Origin: Chamaelirium japonicum | Lineage: Eukaryota; Streptophyta; Magnoliopsida; Liliales; Melanthiaceae | Length of the DNA: 64,000 bases | NCBI GenBank assembly: GCA_947650365.1 | Contig: OX393557.1 | Location: forward strand, 32,677,099-32,741,098 | Direction of reading: 5' to 3' | Shown here: piece by piece, positions 44,901 to 56,011 of the stretch | Layout: each line of letters starts with the position of its first letter | How positions within the stretch are numbered: the stretch's first letter is position 1 | Position numbers and translations under genes: made by a program | Notes under the pieces: generated by a model | Database searches by the model: none | What the model was told of the DNA's origin: nothing | What the model saw: the letters and a program-made list of their open reading frames with translations, nothing else

Positions 44901-46369
44901 AATCGCTCCCTAAAGTTTGAAATGTTAGCACACTACCCCCTTTTGTCAACTACTTAATTTCCTCATTTGGTATTTTTTATCTGATCATAACTGAATTGAA
45001 GGGGGCAAGATGTTGTTTTTAAACCATAGGGGGGTTAAGTGTTTTTGAGCTAAACTTCAGGGGGCAAAGTGTAATTTACCCTATTATCTAATGCACATGT
45101 TGGGGTCTGCCTATCCACCTCCCGATATATAGTAATGACATATTTCTCTATAAAAAAAGGGACATTTTATTAAATGTCAGAATATGTGAGGGGGTTATTC
45201 ATAAAACTTTAAAAGTGAGGGGGCAAAAAGATAACTATAATGGGGATTTTATTAAATGTTAGAATATATGAGGGGGTTATTATAAAACTTAAAAATGAGG
45301 GGGTTATTTGTCATAGTAATATTTGTTCAGTGGTTATATGCAAAAATCCCAAAATAAGGGGAAAAAAAAAGTATGACCCGTTATGTTTTTGTATTTTTTT
45401 TTTATAAGGAGTTCAAAATGAAGAAGGATTCACCAAGTTTCCAACCAAAAGAAATTATTTCAACCACTGTTATAGCCTAATAATGACCTTAATAGTCTAC
45501 TTGCTTTGTCTGCAGAAGACAAGGTGCCCATGATTCACACGTATTAAGCAAGGATATTTCCAGACCCCCTTAGTCTCCGTACCGTATCCGTATTGTATTG
45601 GATAAGGATACACACCGACTACCTGGGGTATACATATCCGTACATTTCATGCGTATACCAAATTAAAAATGGAATTATATACACATATATGTTGGGATAC
45701 GGCAGCGATATCTCATTTATGCACGATCGGTTTTATTTATTATTATTCTAAATTTTTGATGCAACAGTATTTGATGTTATTAAGAGCCTTCACATGTAAC
45801 CCATCTGGGGATAGGAGAGTTGGCAAAGCAACTTGATGCTTTGGTGAGGAGGTTGTGGGTTCAACTCTTCCCCCCCCCTCGATTTACCAAGGAGTGAAGT
45901 GGGAATTGCCGAGTGGGTCGGGCTTCACTCGCGGAGGGATTGGTCCGAGCCCGCCGATCTCAAAAAAAAAGAGAGACCCTTCACATGTAGCATTTCATAT
46001 TGGACCAGGATATGATGAAGGGTACCAAGTCAGAATCAGCTCAATCTTGGTTGTAACAATTACATTTGAATTTCAGCTCCATAAATCCTTCTGATTTAGT
46101 GGTTTTTTTTAAAAAAAATTTAGAGAGATTGTTAATATCAAAAAAAAAAAAAAAGGTTAGAGAGATTGTTATCATGTTAACCTGAATTATTCAGCTCATG
46201 GGAGGATAGTTTTGAGTTTCTTAATTACCTGTCTTACACTTAACCTGTGCAGGCACAGAAACAAGAGGAGTTACCAGAGCAGGTTCTTTGCTGTGTGAGG
46301 CTAAACAAGATAGATTTTGTCAATCATGGCCAGATTCCGACGCTCGTCACCCTCGACGACGATTCATAA
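35926..46369 (+). CDS. EDR2-like (DUF1336) protein, nine exons
   Basis: Exons: 35926-36199, 36735-36806, 36906-37400, 38714-38849, 38957-39119, 39425-39553, 39697-39891, 41005-41127 and 46253-46369. The lengths sum to 1704 bp, giving 567 residues plus stop, with every junction in phase. Donors are GT except exon 4, which is followed by GC (CAG|GCATGA). The N-terminus MGGCASVPN fits N-myristoylation and nearby Cys palmitoylation, so membrane anchoring is likely. Basic and Ser-rich sequence follows, then an [17 protein letters not shown] motif (about 116-135) common to plant CW14-type proteins. The C-terminal EDR2-like domain (PF07059) spans about 308-557, with [31 protein letters not shown] and [14 protein letters not shown]. 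The domain is associated with lipid or membrane-linked signalling in plants, but biochemical function is unproven. The gene is intact despite a 5.1-kb last intron full of transposon debris. Confidence 0.92.
39165..39330. mobile_element. SMART-LTR-derived fold-back in intron 5
   Basis: The right part (39215-39340) is a diverged SMART-type LTR: TGTTGAGCGGGTAGTCCCACA then 'cttcatatacccg' and 'ccccctcacaaccggt'. The left arm (39165-39228) is an inverted copy of its 3' half, so about 64-bp arms face each other. It sits within intron 5 of the EDR2-like gene, away from both splice sites. Confidence 0.6.
40211..40904. mobile_element. hAT-like MITE in intron 7
   Basis: Inverted ends AGTGTTTT...AAAACACT are followed inward by GC-rich 'cgcctcagggtacgccc' and 'cgccttacgcccccgcc'. 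The 8-bp target duplication TCAGCTGT (40203-40210 and 40905-40912) is perfect. 694 bp, no coding capacity. Confidence 0.8.
41880..42118 (-). pseudogene. Copia RNase H fragment in intron 8
   Basis: On the minus strand [20 protein letters not shown] is followed by [18 protein letters not shown], the end of a copia RNase H. It stops exactly where plus-strand copia protease sequence begins, so two copia pieces meet head to head near 42119. Confidence 0.65.
42120..42770 (+). pseudogene. Copia protease and pre-integrase fragment in intron 8
   Basis: The plus strand encodes [15 protein letters not shown] (copia protease active site DSG). After several stops and frame changes, SLWHAW..H and CQTQYGKAH follow, the zinc-binding pre-integrase motif. 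Clearly decayed. Confidence 0.7.
42785..43205 (+). pseudogene. LINE reverse-transcriptase C-terminal fragment in intron 8
   Basis: Frames of the type MLYGWECWP, then [36 protein letters not shown] and AGWLW match the C-terminal region of plant non-LTR retrotransposons of the 'YGSECW...LRWFGHV' kind. Stops and frameshifts are present. It continues directly from the copia remnant. Confidence 0.65.
43206..44828 (+). repeat. Intronic repeats rich in AAATATC/GAAATATTTCC words, including the partner of 33721-34110
   Basis: 43206-43440 is dense in 'cgaaatatc' words. 43887-44290 is the second copy of the ~390-bp repeat also found at 33721. The rest is AT-rich intron with no recognised feature. Confidence 0.5.
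44829..45081. mobile_element. hAT-like MITE (253 bp) in intron 8
   Basis: The terminal inverted repeats GGGTAAATTACACTTTGCCC and complement are flanked by a perfect 8-bp duplication TATTATCT (44821-44828 and 45082-45089). Non-coding. A diverged 90-bp direct duplication follows at about 45160-45305. Confidence 0.85.
45799..45977 (+). mobile_element. tRNA-derived SINE in intron 8
   Basis: It has an RNA polymerase III A-box-like stretch ('gagttggcaaagcaac' near 45827) and a good B box GGTTCAACTC (45858-45867) about 30 bp apart. A tRNA-unrelated body and an A-rich tail follow. It is flanked by a 12-bp target duplication CCTTCACATGTA (45787-45798 and 45978-45989). Confidence 0.75.
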
Positions 46370-46615
46370 TTGGAATCACGATCGTGCTCTCACCCTTGAA
46401 GCCGGTGCGGAAAAAATAAAAGGCCAAGGCCTCTCTCTCTCTCTCTGTATGTGTGTGTGCAAACACTGTAATTCTATTAATATATAATCTTTCAAAGGCA
46501 AGTAAATGCACTTCATAAATTGTTTCTAAGTCTTCTCCATTATGTGTTGGTTTTTACTGTCTTGAAAGAATTGGGCTTATGAAATCAATACTTGCTGCTA
46601 CACTACGTAGACAAT

Positions 46616-47287
46616 TTTTTTTTTTTTTGAGAACCCCTCCTAAAGGAGGGAGGGTTTGGCGGACCCCAACCAGAATTCATTAAAACCTAAGATACCAGAT
46701 TGTTACAAAAACTGATAGCCTCTGCCCCTAGTTTATCTCTCCAAGGCACAATCCAAGCACTGAAAAAGGAAATCACCGAGTGCCGCAACTTATCCTGCCC
46801 TGCAGACATACCGTTGAAGATTCTGCTATTCCGCTCAAGCCAGATAACCCACACGATTGCCATGACCAAAATGTCCCACGGCTTCCGGATCTCCACCGGG
46901 ATTTTCCTTCTTCTCCAAGAAGTCCAAAGTCCCCTAAGGGTCCTGGGGTGCGAAGATAGTCCCGCTTTACTCTCAAAGTGGTCCCACAGGACCCGGGCAA
47001 AAGGGCATCCGAGCAGAAGATGTGAGGACGTCTCCTCTTCCGAGGCGCAGAAGGTGCAGGAAGCATCCAATGCCTGGGGGTGATGACGCCGCATCAGATT
47101 CGCCTTCGTCAGAATCTTATTCCTCGAAGCCAACAAGGAAAAGATTTGGACCTTCGATGGAGCCTTCGACTTCCAGATAGCCTTAGACGGCCCGTGCCGC
47201 TGCATTCGGGGCAGGAGATGATCATAGAAAGATCTAACTGTGAATACTCCTCAGGATGTGCCGCTCCACCGGACCTCATCCCGGACG
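46616..47287 (-). mobile_element. 5'-truncated L1 retrotransposon with 15-bp target duplications
   Basis: The duplications CACTACGTAGACAAT (46601-46615 and 47288-47302) are perfect. The poly(A) tail appears as poly(T) at 46616-46632. The minus strand codes 172 residues (46687-47205) of the RT zinc-binding domain (zf-RVT): KAIWKSKAPSKVQIFSLLAS, CTFCASEEETSSHLLLGCPF and a WVIWLERNSRIF ending. It inserted about 230 bp downstream of the EDR2-like stop codon, in antisense, so it may lie in that gene's 3' untranslated region. Confidence 0.92.
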
Positions 47288-47440
47288 CACTACGTAGACA
47301 ATAAAAAGGAGAAGCAGTTGGGGCGATTCAATCTTTTCCATGACATGATAAAAGCCGTACCAACTATCGCTCCTCATACATTAAAAATGAGGGTTTTAGT
47401 ATTCTCTCTCCCCCCATGGTCTAAAATAAAGTAAAAGAAA

Positions 47441-47936
47441 GAGAAGGATAATCGTTTGGGCTTTTTTTCAAAATATTATTAAAAATAAAATATTTAGTTA
47501 AATAGTTGTTGACCAAAAGTATTTATCATTCTAGCACTAACCGCTACGCGGTAGGTCAGCGTCGTAAAACGTGTTGTAATTATTTTTTTTTTTTCTGAGC
47601 TAAGGTAAAGTCGGTATCCAGGTTAGCGGGTTTAAACCCGGTATTCTGGATACCGGATTTAACCGGATCCTCTTTATAGAATGTTCTCATACTTAGTCGT
47701 TTTCTTGTTGGATTTCGGGTAAACCCGGTATCCACAATACCGGGTTTAAACCCGGTAACCCGGATACCGACTTTACCTTGGCTCAGGAAAAAAAAAAAAC
47801 TGGTGTGCTTTACGATGCTGACCTACCACGTGGCGGTCAGAGCATTATAATAGCAAATCCTTTTGGTCAACAGCTATTTAGATAAATATTTTATTTTTTA
47901 ATAATATTTTGAAAAAAAAACCCTAATTGTTTCTCT
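47441..47936. mobile_element. Long fold-back element (~0.5 kb)
   Basis: Almost the whole segment is an inverted repeat. The outer arms are 'caaaatattattaaaaataa' and its complement, then 'gttgttgaccaaaag' / 'cttttggtcaacagc', then 'ggtaggtcagcgtcgtaaa' / 'tttacgatgctgacctacc', and a core with several GGTTTAAACCCGGTA-type palindromes. Non-coding. No duplication resolved. Confidence 0.7.
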
Positions 47937-48593
47937 CCCTCTTCTCCAATCCACCCGAGCACAGACATGCATCACATGTGCAGCCTCTAGATATCATGAA
48001 TACTGTAATTAGATTATTGAATTTTTAGTTAATGTGTGTGGTCTTTAGTGTGTGTGTGTGTGCGCGCGAGTCCTCATGCATGTGTGAGCCTGTTCCAATC
48101 TGACCCTAACTATGGATGGGCTTGGGATAGTCCAAGATCAAAACCAATTGGGTCACTAGGGCTCCGTTTGGATAGGATTCTGATTCTGGGATTCTTGGAG
48201 CTCAAAATCCCTAAGGGCACCGGAGCTCAAAGCCTTGATTTTGGGATCCTAGAAGCACATTTTGGACTCTCATAAGAAACATTTTTGGGGGTCTGGTTGT
48301 ATCCAAAGAGGATCTCTGTCTTTTTTAAGGATTTTGGGTTCCCAGAATCCGAGATTCAAAGCATATCCAAACAGGCTGTAGGATTTTTTAAGACCGTATA
48401 GGCTTAGAATTTTCGCGTAGTGGCTTCTTGTCCAACCTGAATAGCAATGCATCGCTAGATCGTGATATAAAAGATGATAAATAGGGCTTTTAGGATTTAT
48501 GATCCTAGTGTTTCAACTTGTTACAATGCCTGGAAGAGGTCATTGAGCCCCAATTGTTGAAGCTTTTTTTTTTTTTCCTTTGATGTTAAATGG
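47937..48593. other. Intergenic DNA; possible 48150-48390 fold-back; no gene
   Basis: 48160-48390 contains inverted words ('ccgtttggataggattctg' and 'gcatatccaaacaggc') suggesting an old MITE. No coding sequence is supported. Confidence 0.4.
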
Positions 48594-49163
48594 TAGGGCT
48601 GCAACTCGGGCGGGTTGGAGGTCAACCCAAGTACTTGAACCCTCAACTCTAACCCTGATCTAACCCAACCTCCAACCCGAGATACCTAGCTCAAGCCCAA
48701 CCCAAGCAAAATTTTTCATGCTCGGGTTGGGCTCGGGTTAGCCCAAGTTGGTAGGACAGGTCGGGTTGTGCGGATTTGGGTATAGTTATTTCCGATCAAT
48801 GTTTAAAATTTTTGCCTTTGAAGATAAAAATTTAAAAATAACTTATACTTGCTAACACTAATATAAAACTTTTGTTGCATTCCTATCCATGAATTTAATT
48901 TTTTTTTTTGGTAGGAAAAAAATGCATGGATAGAAATGCAAAAAAAAAAAGTTATATATTAGTGTTAGCAAGTATAAGTTATTTTTAAATTTTTATCTTT
49001 AAAGGTTAAAACTTTAAACAATGATTGAAAATAACTATACCCAAACTTGCACAACCCGATCTATCCGATAATGTCTTTATTGCTGGATCATCCGATAATG
49101 TCTTTATTTGATAAGCAATAAGAAAAATAATATGGGACTGTGTGAAATAGATGGTTGTGATTG

Positions 49164-49358
<195 letters not shown>

Positions 49359-49479
49359 AATGTTTAAATGCGGTCCTCCAGTCCGTGCGGTCCGCACCCG
49401 CAGTCGTCCGATGCGGTGTACCGCACCGCGCGGCATCTGACGGCTGCGGATGCGGACCGCAGACCGCAGCGAAGCATGC

Positions 49480-49482
<3 letters not shown>
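49359..49482. mobile_element. SSR-embedded MITE 1
   Basis: A GC-rich 124-bp island with imperfect inverted ends (ATGCGGTCC..GCGGTCCGCACCCGC against its complement). It is bounded on the left by (TA)n(GA)n and on the right by (TA)n, and ends GCATGCCCC like MITE 2. Confidence 0.5.
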
Positions 49483-51345
<1,863 letters not shown>

Positions 51346-51548
51346 AAGACTTAAAAACATACATGAGTATTTGGGTTCGGGTTGGGTCGGGTTGCTCGAC
51401 CCCTCAACCCGAGCCCGATCCAAATTCAACTCGGGTTATATTTTTTCAACCCTAACCCGTCCAATATTTTTCAACATCAACCTAAACCCGTCCAAAATTC
51501 GGATTGGGCTTGGGTTGGACGGGTCCAACCCGCCAAGTTGCAGCCCTA

Positions 51549-52078
51549 GTAAATGGCATCCTACCTGGATTCTGAGTTCAAATCACAAAAATGTCCAAAG
51601 ATACAAGAGCTAAAACAAAACACCAGTAAAGGTTCATAGTAGGATCTTGATTGGAGGATCTTGGTCAGATTTTGCTTTCCCATCCCTTCCTCTTGTAGAT
51701 ATTGAGAGTTCTCTCTCCCTTTCCCCTATGTAGGGATTTTTTGGTGTGTACAACCTGGCTTGGTGTCGTCGGCGCTGGTGTTCGGCTCTTATTTGGATCG
51801 CGCGATGCTCTCATGCTCACTGCCGACGGTTCCTTGCACGGATCGAGCCGGCGGCTCGGTACTGGAGCAGCAGGTGTGGCCGATATGGTCCCCAGCCTGC
51901 CCGTGGCAGATGTTGCGACGATGGTGGCTCATGATCGCCTCCTCTGCTCGTGAGGCGGCTCCCTGCTTGGCTTGTGGCGGCGGATGGTGGCTCGAAGTCG
52001 AAGATGGGGGGCTATTTGCGGTTCATCCTTATCAACACGAAGCTGATGATCGTCCTCCGTCAAGCTTGTGGTGGCTCC
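51549..52078. other. Intergenic DNA; GC-rich stretch without a supported gene
   Basis: 51750-52075 is GC-rich and open in more than one frame (for example 51760-52227), but I recognise no domain and no splice signals. It precedes an LTR-like segment and may be internal or leader DNA of a degraded retroelement. Confidence 0.35.
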
Positions 52079-52293
52079 TGTGGGGGGGGGTTTTACTTGA
52101 ACCAGGCGGTTCACTTGGATTGCACAATCTAACAAAACAAAGAGATGAAAAAGATCGGGTTACATGGAAAAACCCCTTCTCAACGTTGAAGGGGAAAAAA
52201 CCACGGGGTGGGACAAGAATGCACTAGAACAACAGTTTGGTTACAATCTCTCACCCTTTACCCGATTACACCCTCAAACACGCGATCTAGTGT
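52079..52293 (-). repeat. Diverged LTR terminus related to the 15.5-kb gypsy LTR
   Basis: It starts TGTGGGGGGG and follows the gypsy LTR word for word with differences: 'ggcggttc', 'acatggaaaaaccccttc', 'gaaggggaaaaaaccacggg' and 'gaatgcacta'. It is an older relative of that family, cut off by the assembly gap. Confidence 0.75.
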
Positions 52294-52793
52294 NNNNNNN
52301 NNNNNNNNNNNNNNNNNNNNNNNNNNNNNNNNNNNNNNNNNNNNNNNNNNNNNNNNNNNNNNNNNNNNNNNNNNNNNNNNNNNNNNNNNNNNNNNNNNNN
52401 NNNNNNNNNNNNNNNNNNNNNNNNNNNNNNNNNNNNNNNNNNNNNNNNNNNNNNNNNNNNNNNNNNNNNNNNNNNNNNNNNNNNNNNNNNNNNNNNNNNN
52501 NNNNNNNNNNNNNNNNNNNNNNNNNNNNNNNNNNNNNNNNNNNNNNNNNNNNNNNNNNNNNNNNNNNNNNNNNNNNNNNNNNNNNNNNNNNNNNNNNNNN
52601 NNNNNNNNNNNNNNNNNNNNNNNNNNNNNNNNNNNNNNNNNNNNNNNNNNNNNNNNNNNNNNNNNNNNNNNNNNNNNNNNNNNNNNNNNNNNNNNNNNNN
52701 NNNNNNNNNNNNNNNNNNNNNNNNNNNNNNNNNNNNNNNNNNNNNNNNNNNNNNNNNNNNNNNNNNNNNNNNNNNNNNNNNNNNNNNNNNNNN
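52294..52793. other. Assembly gap (500 N)
   Basis: Exactly 500 unknown bases, probably an arbitrary-size gap. It is bordered by ACACGCGATCTAGTGT on the left and its exact reverse complement ACACTAGATCGCGTGT on the right. Frames drawn across it are meaningless. Confidence 0.98.
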
Positions 52794-52926
52794 ACACTAG
52801 ATCGCGTGTTCCCCTTTGTGCGCGATCTGTGGCGGTTCCGTCGGAGTGGTGGTGTTTTTTTTGTAGATTGTCGATTCCGTCCACAGCGTGCTGTGGCGGC
52901 TCCTGGGGGTCTGCTGGTGACCCCCA

Positions 52927-52929
<3 letters not shown>

Positions 52930-53003
<74 letters not shown>

Positions 53004-53010
53004 CTCTCTC
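52930..53010. repeat. (CT)n microsatellite
   Basis: A pure to slightly interrupted CT run in the DNA right of the gap. Confidence 0.9.
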
Positions 53011-53099
53011 TTCGTTGAACCAAAAGGTTGATATTTACCTAGCACAAAAAAAAAAGTTGACATTTTACCAGTCACTGAAAAATATTCACCATGCCCTAC

Positions 53100-53620
53100 T
53101 GTTTATTGTTGAACACCCACACATTCCTCTCGAGCTGAATCGTCATAGAAGATCAGTAGACACATCTATCCCATGTAGAAGACTAGTGAATGCTCATGCT
53201 TGTCGGCACGTGCAGCAGATCGTCTTTGACAACAACATATATGTCGACACTGCAACGGACCACCTTCGGTGCCAAAAACATCTACTAGGTATCACCACCC
53301 CCACCGTCGTCTCCGCGGTAACATATCTGGCCACCTTCAGCAACAAAACACTTTCGGCGGCAACACCGGCCTCCAGCGGCCCCGGCCCCGGCCCGACGAC
53401 TCCAACACCATCACCAGCGGCCACTGTTGGGACATTCGTTGCCACCTAAGCAGCCACCTTTACCGGTAACACTCAGCTCCAACGGTCCCACCCCAGTGTT
53501 TGATCCCTTGTTTTTCTCTTATAAAACGTCGAGTTGTCTCGACGTTTTTGTCTAGTCATCATAATACCTCGATGTTTTTGTCTAGTTAGCTAATACCGTC
53601 GTGCCTTCTTATAAAGATGT
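53100..53620. repeat. Dispersed repeat related to 11821-13420
   Basis: It shares the ordered words 'tgtcggcac', 'ccaccttcggtgcc', 'tatcaccacccccaccg', 'tttttgtctagt' (twice) and 'accgtcgtgcc' with the earlier locus. Non-coding. Confidence 0.5.
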
Positions 53621-53663
53621 GCAGTGCAGTATAGTATATGTACTGGTTTCCAAGAATACCACA

Positions 53664-53667
<4 letters not shown>

Positions 53668-53722
<55 letters not shown>

Positions 53723-53800
53723 AAGAATTATTGCTGGACCAAGCCCTCAACATTAAATGTTGAATTAATCACATAGCTAAGTGATCATAACCCCCCCCCC

Positions 53801-53831
<31 letters not shown>

Positions 53832-53835
53832 ACAT
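53668..53835. repeat. (GA)n, poly-C and (CA)n tracts
   Basis: A GA run lies at 53668-53720. A run of about 28 C followed by (CA)n lies at about 53791-53835. These are low-complexity and prone to assembly length error. Confidence 0.85.
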
Positions 53836-54043
53836 AAGCGAGCACAGAAAGGGTCCACTGGTCGACACCCAACTGCCCTGACCGATCACCGTCCTGCACC
53901 CCGTCGTCGATTTGTTGTGGTAATTGTGACAACAAATTACCCAGGTTCCAAACTAACTGAATTCCTTGATGGAACCACATGATTTGGAGCCATTAATGAG
54001 AAAAGAAACTCATCTATCTAACGATCCCTTGGGTAGGATCGAT

Positions 54044-54604
54044 TAGGGGTGGGACTTGGGCGGGTCTGACCCGAACCCGACCCGTACAACCCGAACAATG
54101 GACAAACATAGGCAAAGCTGGTTAAAAACTTGACGGGTTTGGACAAAAAATGATCAACCCGATTTTAATTTGGACGGGTTTGGGCACCGATCTCTCCAAC
54201 CAGAGGAAGTGACACACTAAGGTTGAATGCTTTGATAGTTTTTTTTTTTTAATGGAAATAAAAGACCGCCTATTTTATGTTGAATGCTAAGAATTCGTTT
54301 GAAATATGTGAGGATATGGGTTGGACTTTATGTTTTTGTTATGCATATCAAAGATTTTTTTTTATTCAATTCAAAATCTGTTGGATTTTTTTCCATCTAT
54401 TTATGTGCACAAGCATTTCTAATTGGGTAGCCTGCCCAACCCGCTTACTATTTTGCAAATTGGGCAACCCCGAGCAACCCGAGGAACTAGAATGGGCACG
54501 CACGGGTTGGGCTTCCACGGGTTTCCACGGGCAAAACGGCAAAGGTTTGTGCAAGTCGGGTTGGGCATGGGCTGACCCTTCAACCCGCCCAAATCCCACC
54601 CCTA
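54044..54604. mobile_element. hAT-like MITE (561 bp) with perfect 8-bp duplication
   Basis: The ends TAGGGGTGGGACTTGGGCGG and complement ending CCCACCCCTA are flanked by GGATCGAT on both sides (54036-54043 and 54605-54612). The interior is rich in CCCGAACCC. No transposase. Confidence 0.9.
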
Positions 54605-54655
54605 GGATCGATCACTCATTCACTCCCCTTGCCGAGGATTTAAACTCACCCCATG

Positions 54656-54659
<4 letters not shown>

Positions 54660-54716
<57 letters not shown>

Positions 54717-54720
54717 CCTT
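54660..54720. repeat. (CT)n microsatellite
   Basis: A CT run with a few interruptions. A second short CT run lies at 54747-54760. Confidence 0.85.
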
Positions 54721-54954
54721 CAATTTTTTGGTAATTAAATATGTTCCTCTCTCTCTCTCTACATTTACACAATGGCGAGCTGGATTCGATGCCAGATGTG
54801 CATTCCATTCGAGCCACATCACAACTATTTGTGCAATAGTACTTGTACTAATATATAAAAGATGAAGCGCCCAACGCCAAGTGGCACTCCCTAAAGGGTA
54901 GGATCAAACCTCCTTCCTCCTCTCATGCTGGGTGATGAAGATGATCGATAAGAT

Positions 54955-55125
54955 TAGGGGTGGGACTTGGGCGGGTATGACCCGAACCCAACCTACCTAA
55001 CCCGAACAATGGACAAGCATGGACAAAGCTAGTTAAAAACTAGGATGGATTTGGACAAAAAAAGATCAATCCGATTTTAATTTGGATGGATTTAGACAGT
55101 CTTTTCCAACCCAAGAAAAACAAGT
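54955..55125. mobile_element. Truncated second copy of the TAGGGGTGGGACTTGG MITE
   Basis: It begins TAGGGGTGGGACTTGGGCGG and parallels the first ~150 bp of 54044-54604 ('acaatggacaagcatgg', 'gatttggacaaaaaa'). It then ends without the opposite terminus. Confidence 0.75.
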
Positions 55126-55189
55126 GGGCAAGTACAATTGCATATATGCTTGTAGGACTGCTGTTGCTGACCATCACCACACCATTCCA

Positions 55190-55370
55190 GACTGTGATGG
55201 AGTTTTTAGAGAGAGATGTTAACCACCTGCTTCTCCATTGCAGCTTCTCCCCAGCACTGGGTTTCCATGATTCCATCCTCTCCGGGAGTTTACGGGATAG
55301 TTTAACATGTTTCCTTCGTGTTTTCTTAAGCGTTGTCTGCTAGGTTCTAATCTCTAATTTTATTAATAAA
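55190..55370 (+). pseudogene. LINE 3'-end fragment (zf-RVT-like)
   Basis: The plus strand codes LERDVNHLLLHCSFSPALGF, the H-x3-H-C part of an RT zinc-binding domain. A stop and a short A-rich 3' end follow. It is too short to classify beyond plant L1-like. Confidence 0.5.
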
Positions 55371-55797
55371 TTGGCCATTAACAAGTTCAAAAAATAAAAT
55401 AAAATAAATAGGCCATTGCTAAAATCTCAATTAGTCTTCAACTCTGTACAAACTTTAGAGAAGCTCACAATGACTCCTTTCCAAAAGACCATAATGAGCT
55501 TTGATGTCAGTCAGCTTCTTCTTTGCAAAAGACCATAAAGAGCTTTGATGTCAGTTGGCTTCTTCTTTGCAAAAGACCATAACGAGCTTTGCTGTCGATG
55601 ATCGTAACTGACTTCGGGCTCCGATCTGTGTTCCTCTTGAAGTTCATATATAATGTCGTAAACAATCCTTTCGTCTGACTCTAGGTACCCTATCATACCT
55701 TCCGAATCGGTCGGTATTGGCCTGCTCACCCTCTGCTTCAAACTCACGACATCCCTTTGTGTTTCGAGGGCCTCTCTTCTGATTACTGTGGCGGCTT

Positions 55798-55977
55798 CTA
55801 CTTTCCTTGCCTTCTCCCTGCCACTGCAAAATCAACCAACGAGAACTGATTTCGCTGGAGTGGATAGAAAAATACAGAACTGAAGACACATTCTCATGCA
55901 ACATAACATTGGACTTCTCACAGGATGCTAGTGTTAGATATACTTGTATAGGGTAGTGTAGGTTTTATACACGTACT

Positions 55978-56011
<34 letters not shown>

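Noticed and set aside
51702..52227. Possible GC-rich gene before the diverged LTR
   Set aside because: Several frames are open at once, none has a known domain, and the longest runs into the LTR.
52164..53449. Frames running through the N gap
   Set aside because: The gap is unknown sequence, so these joins have no meaning.
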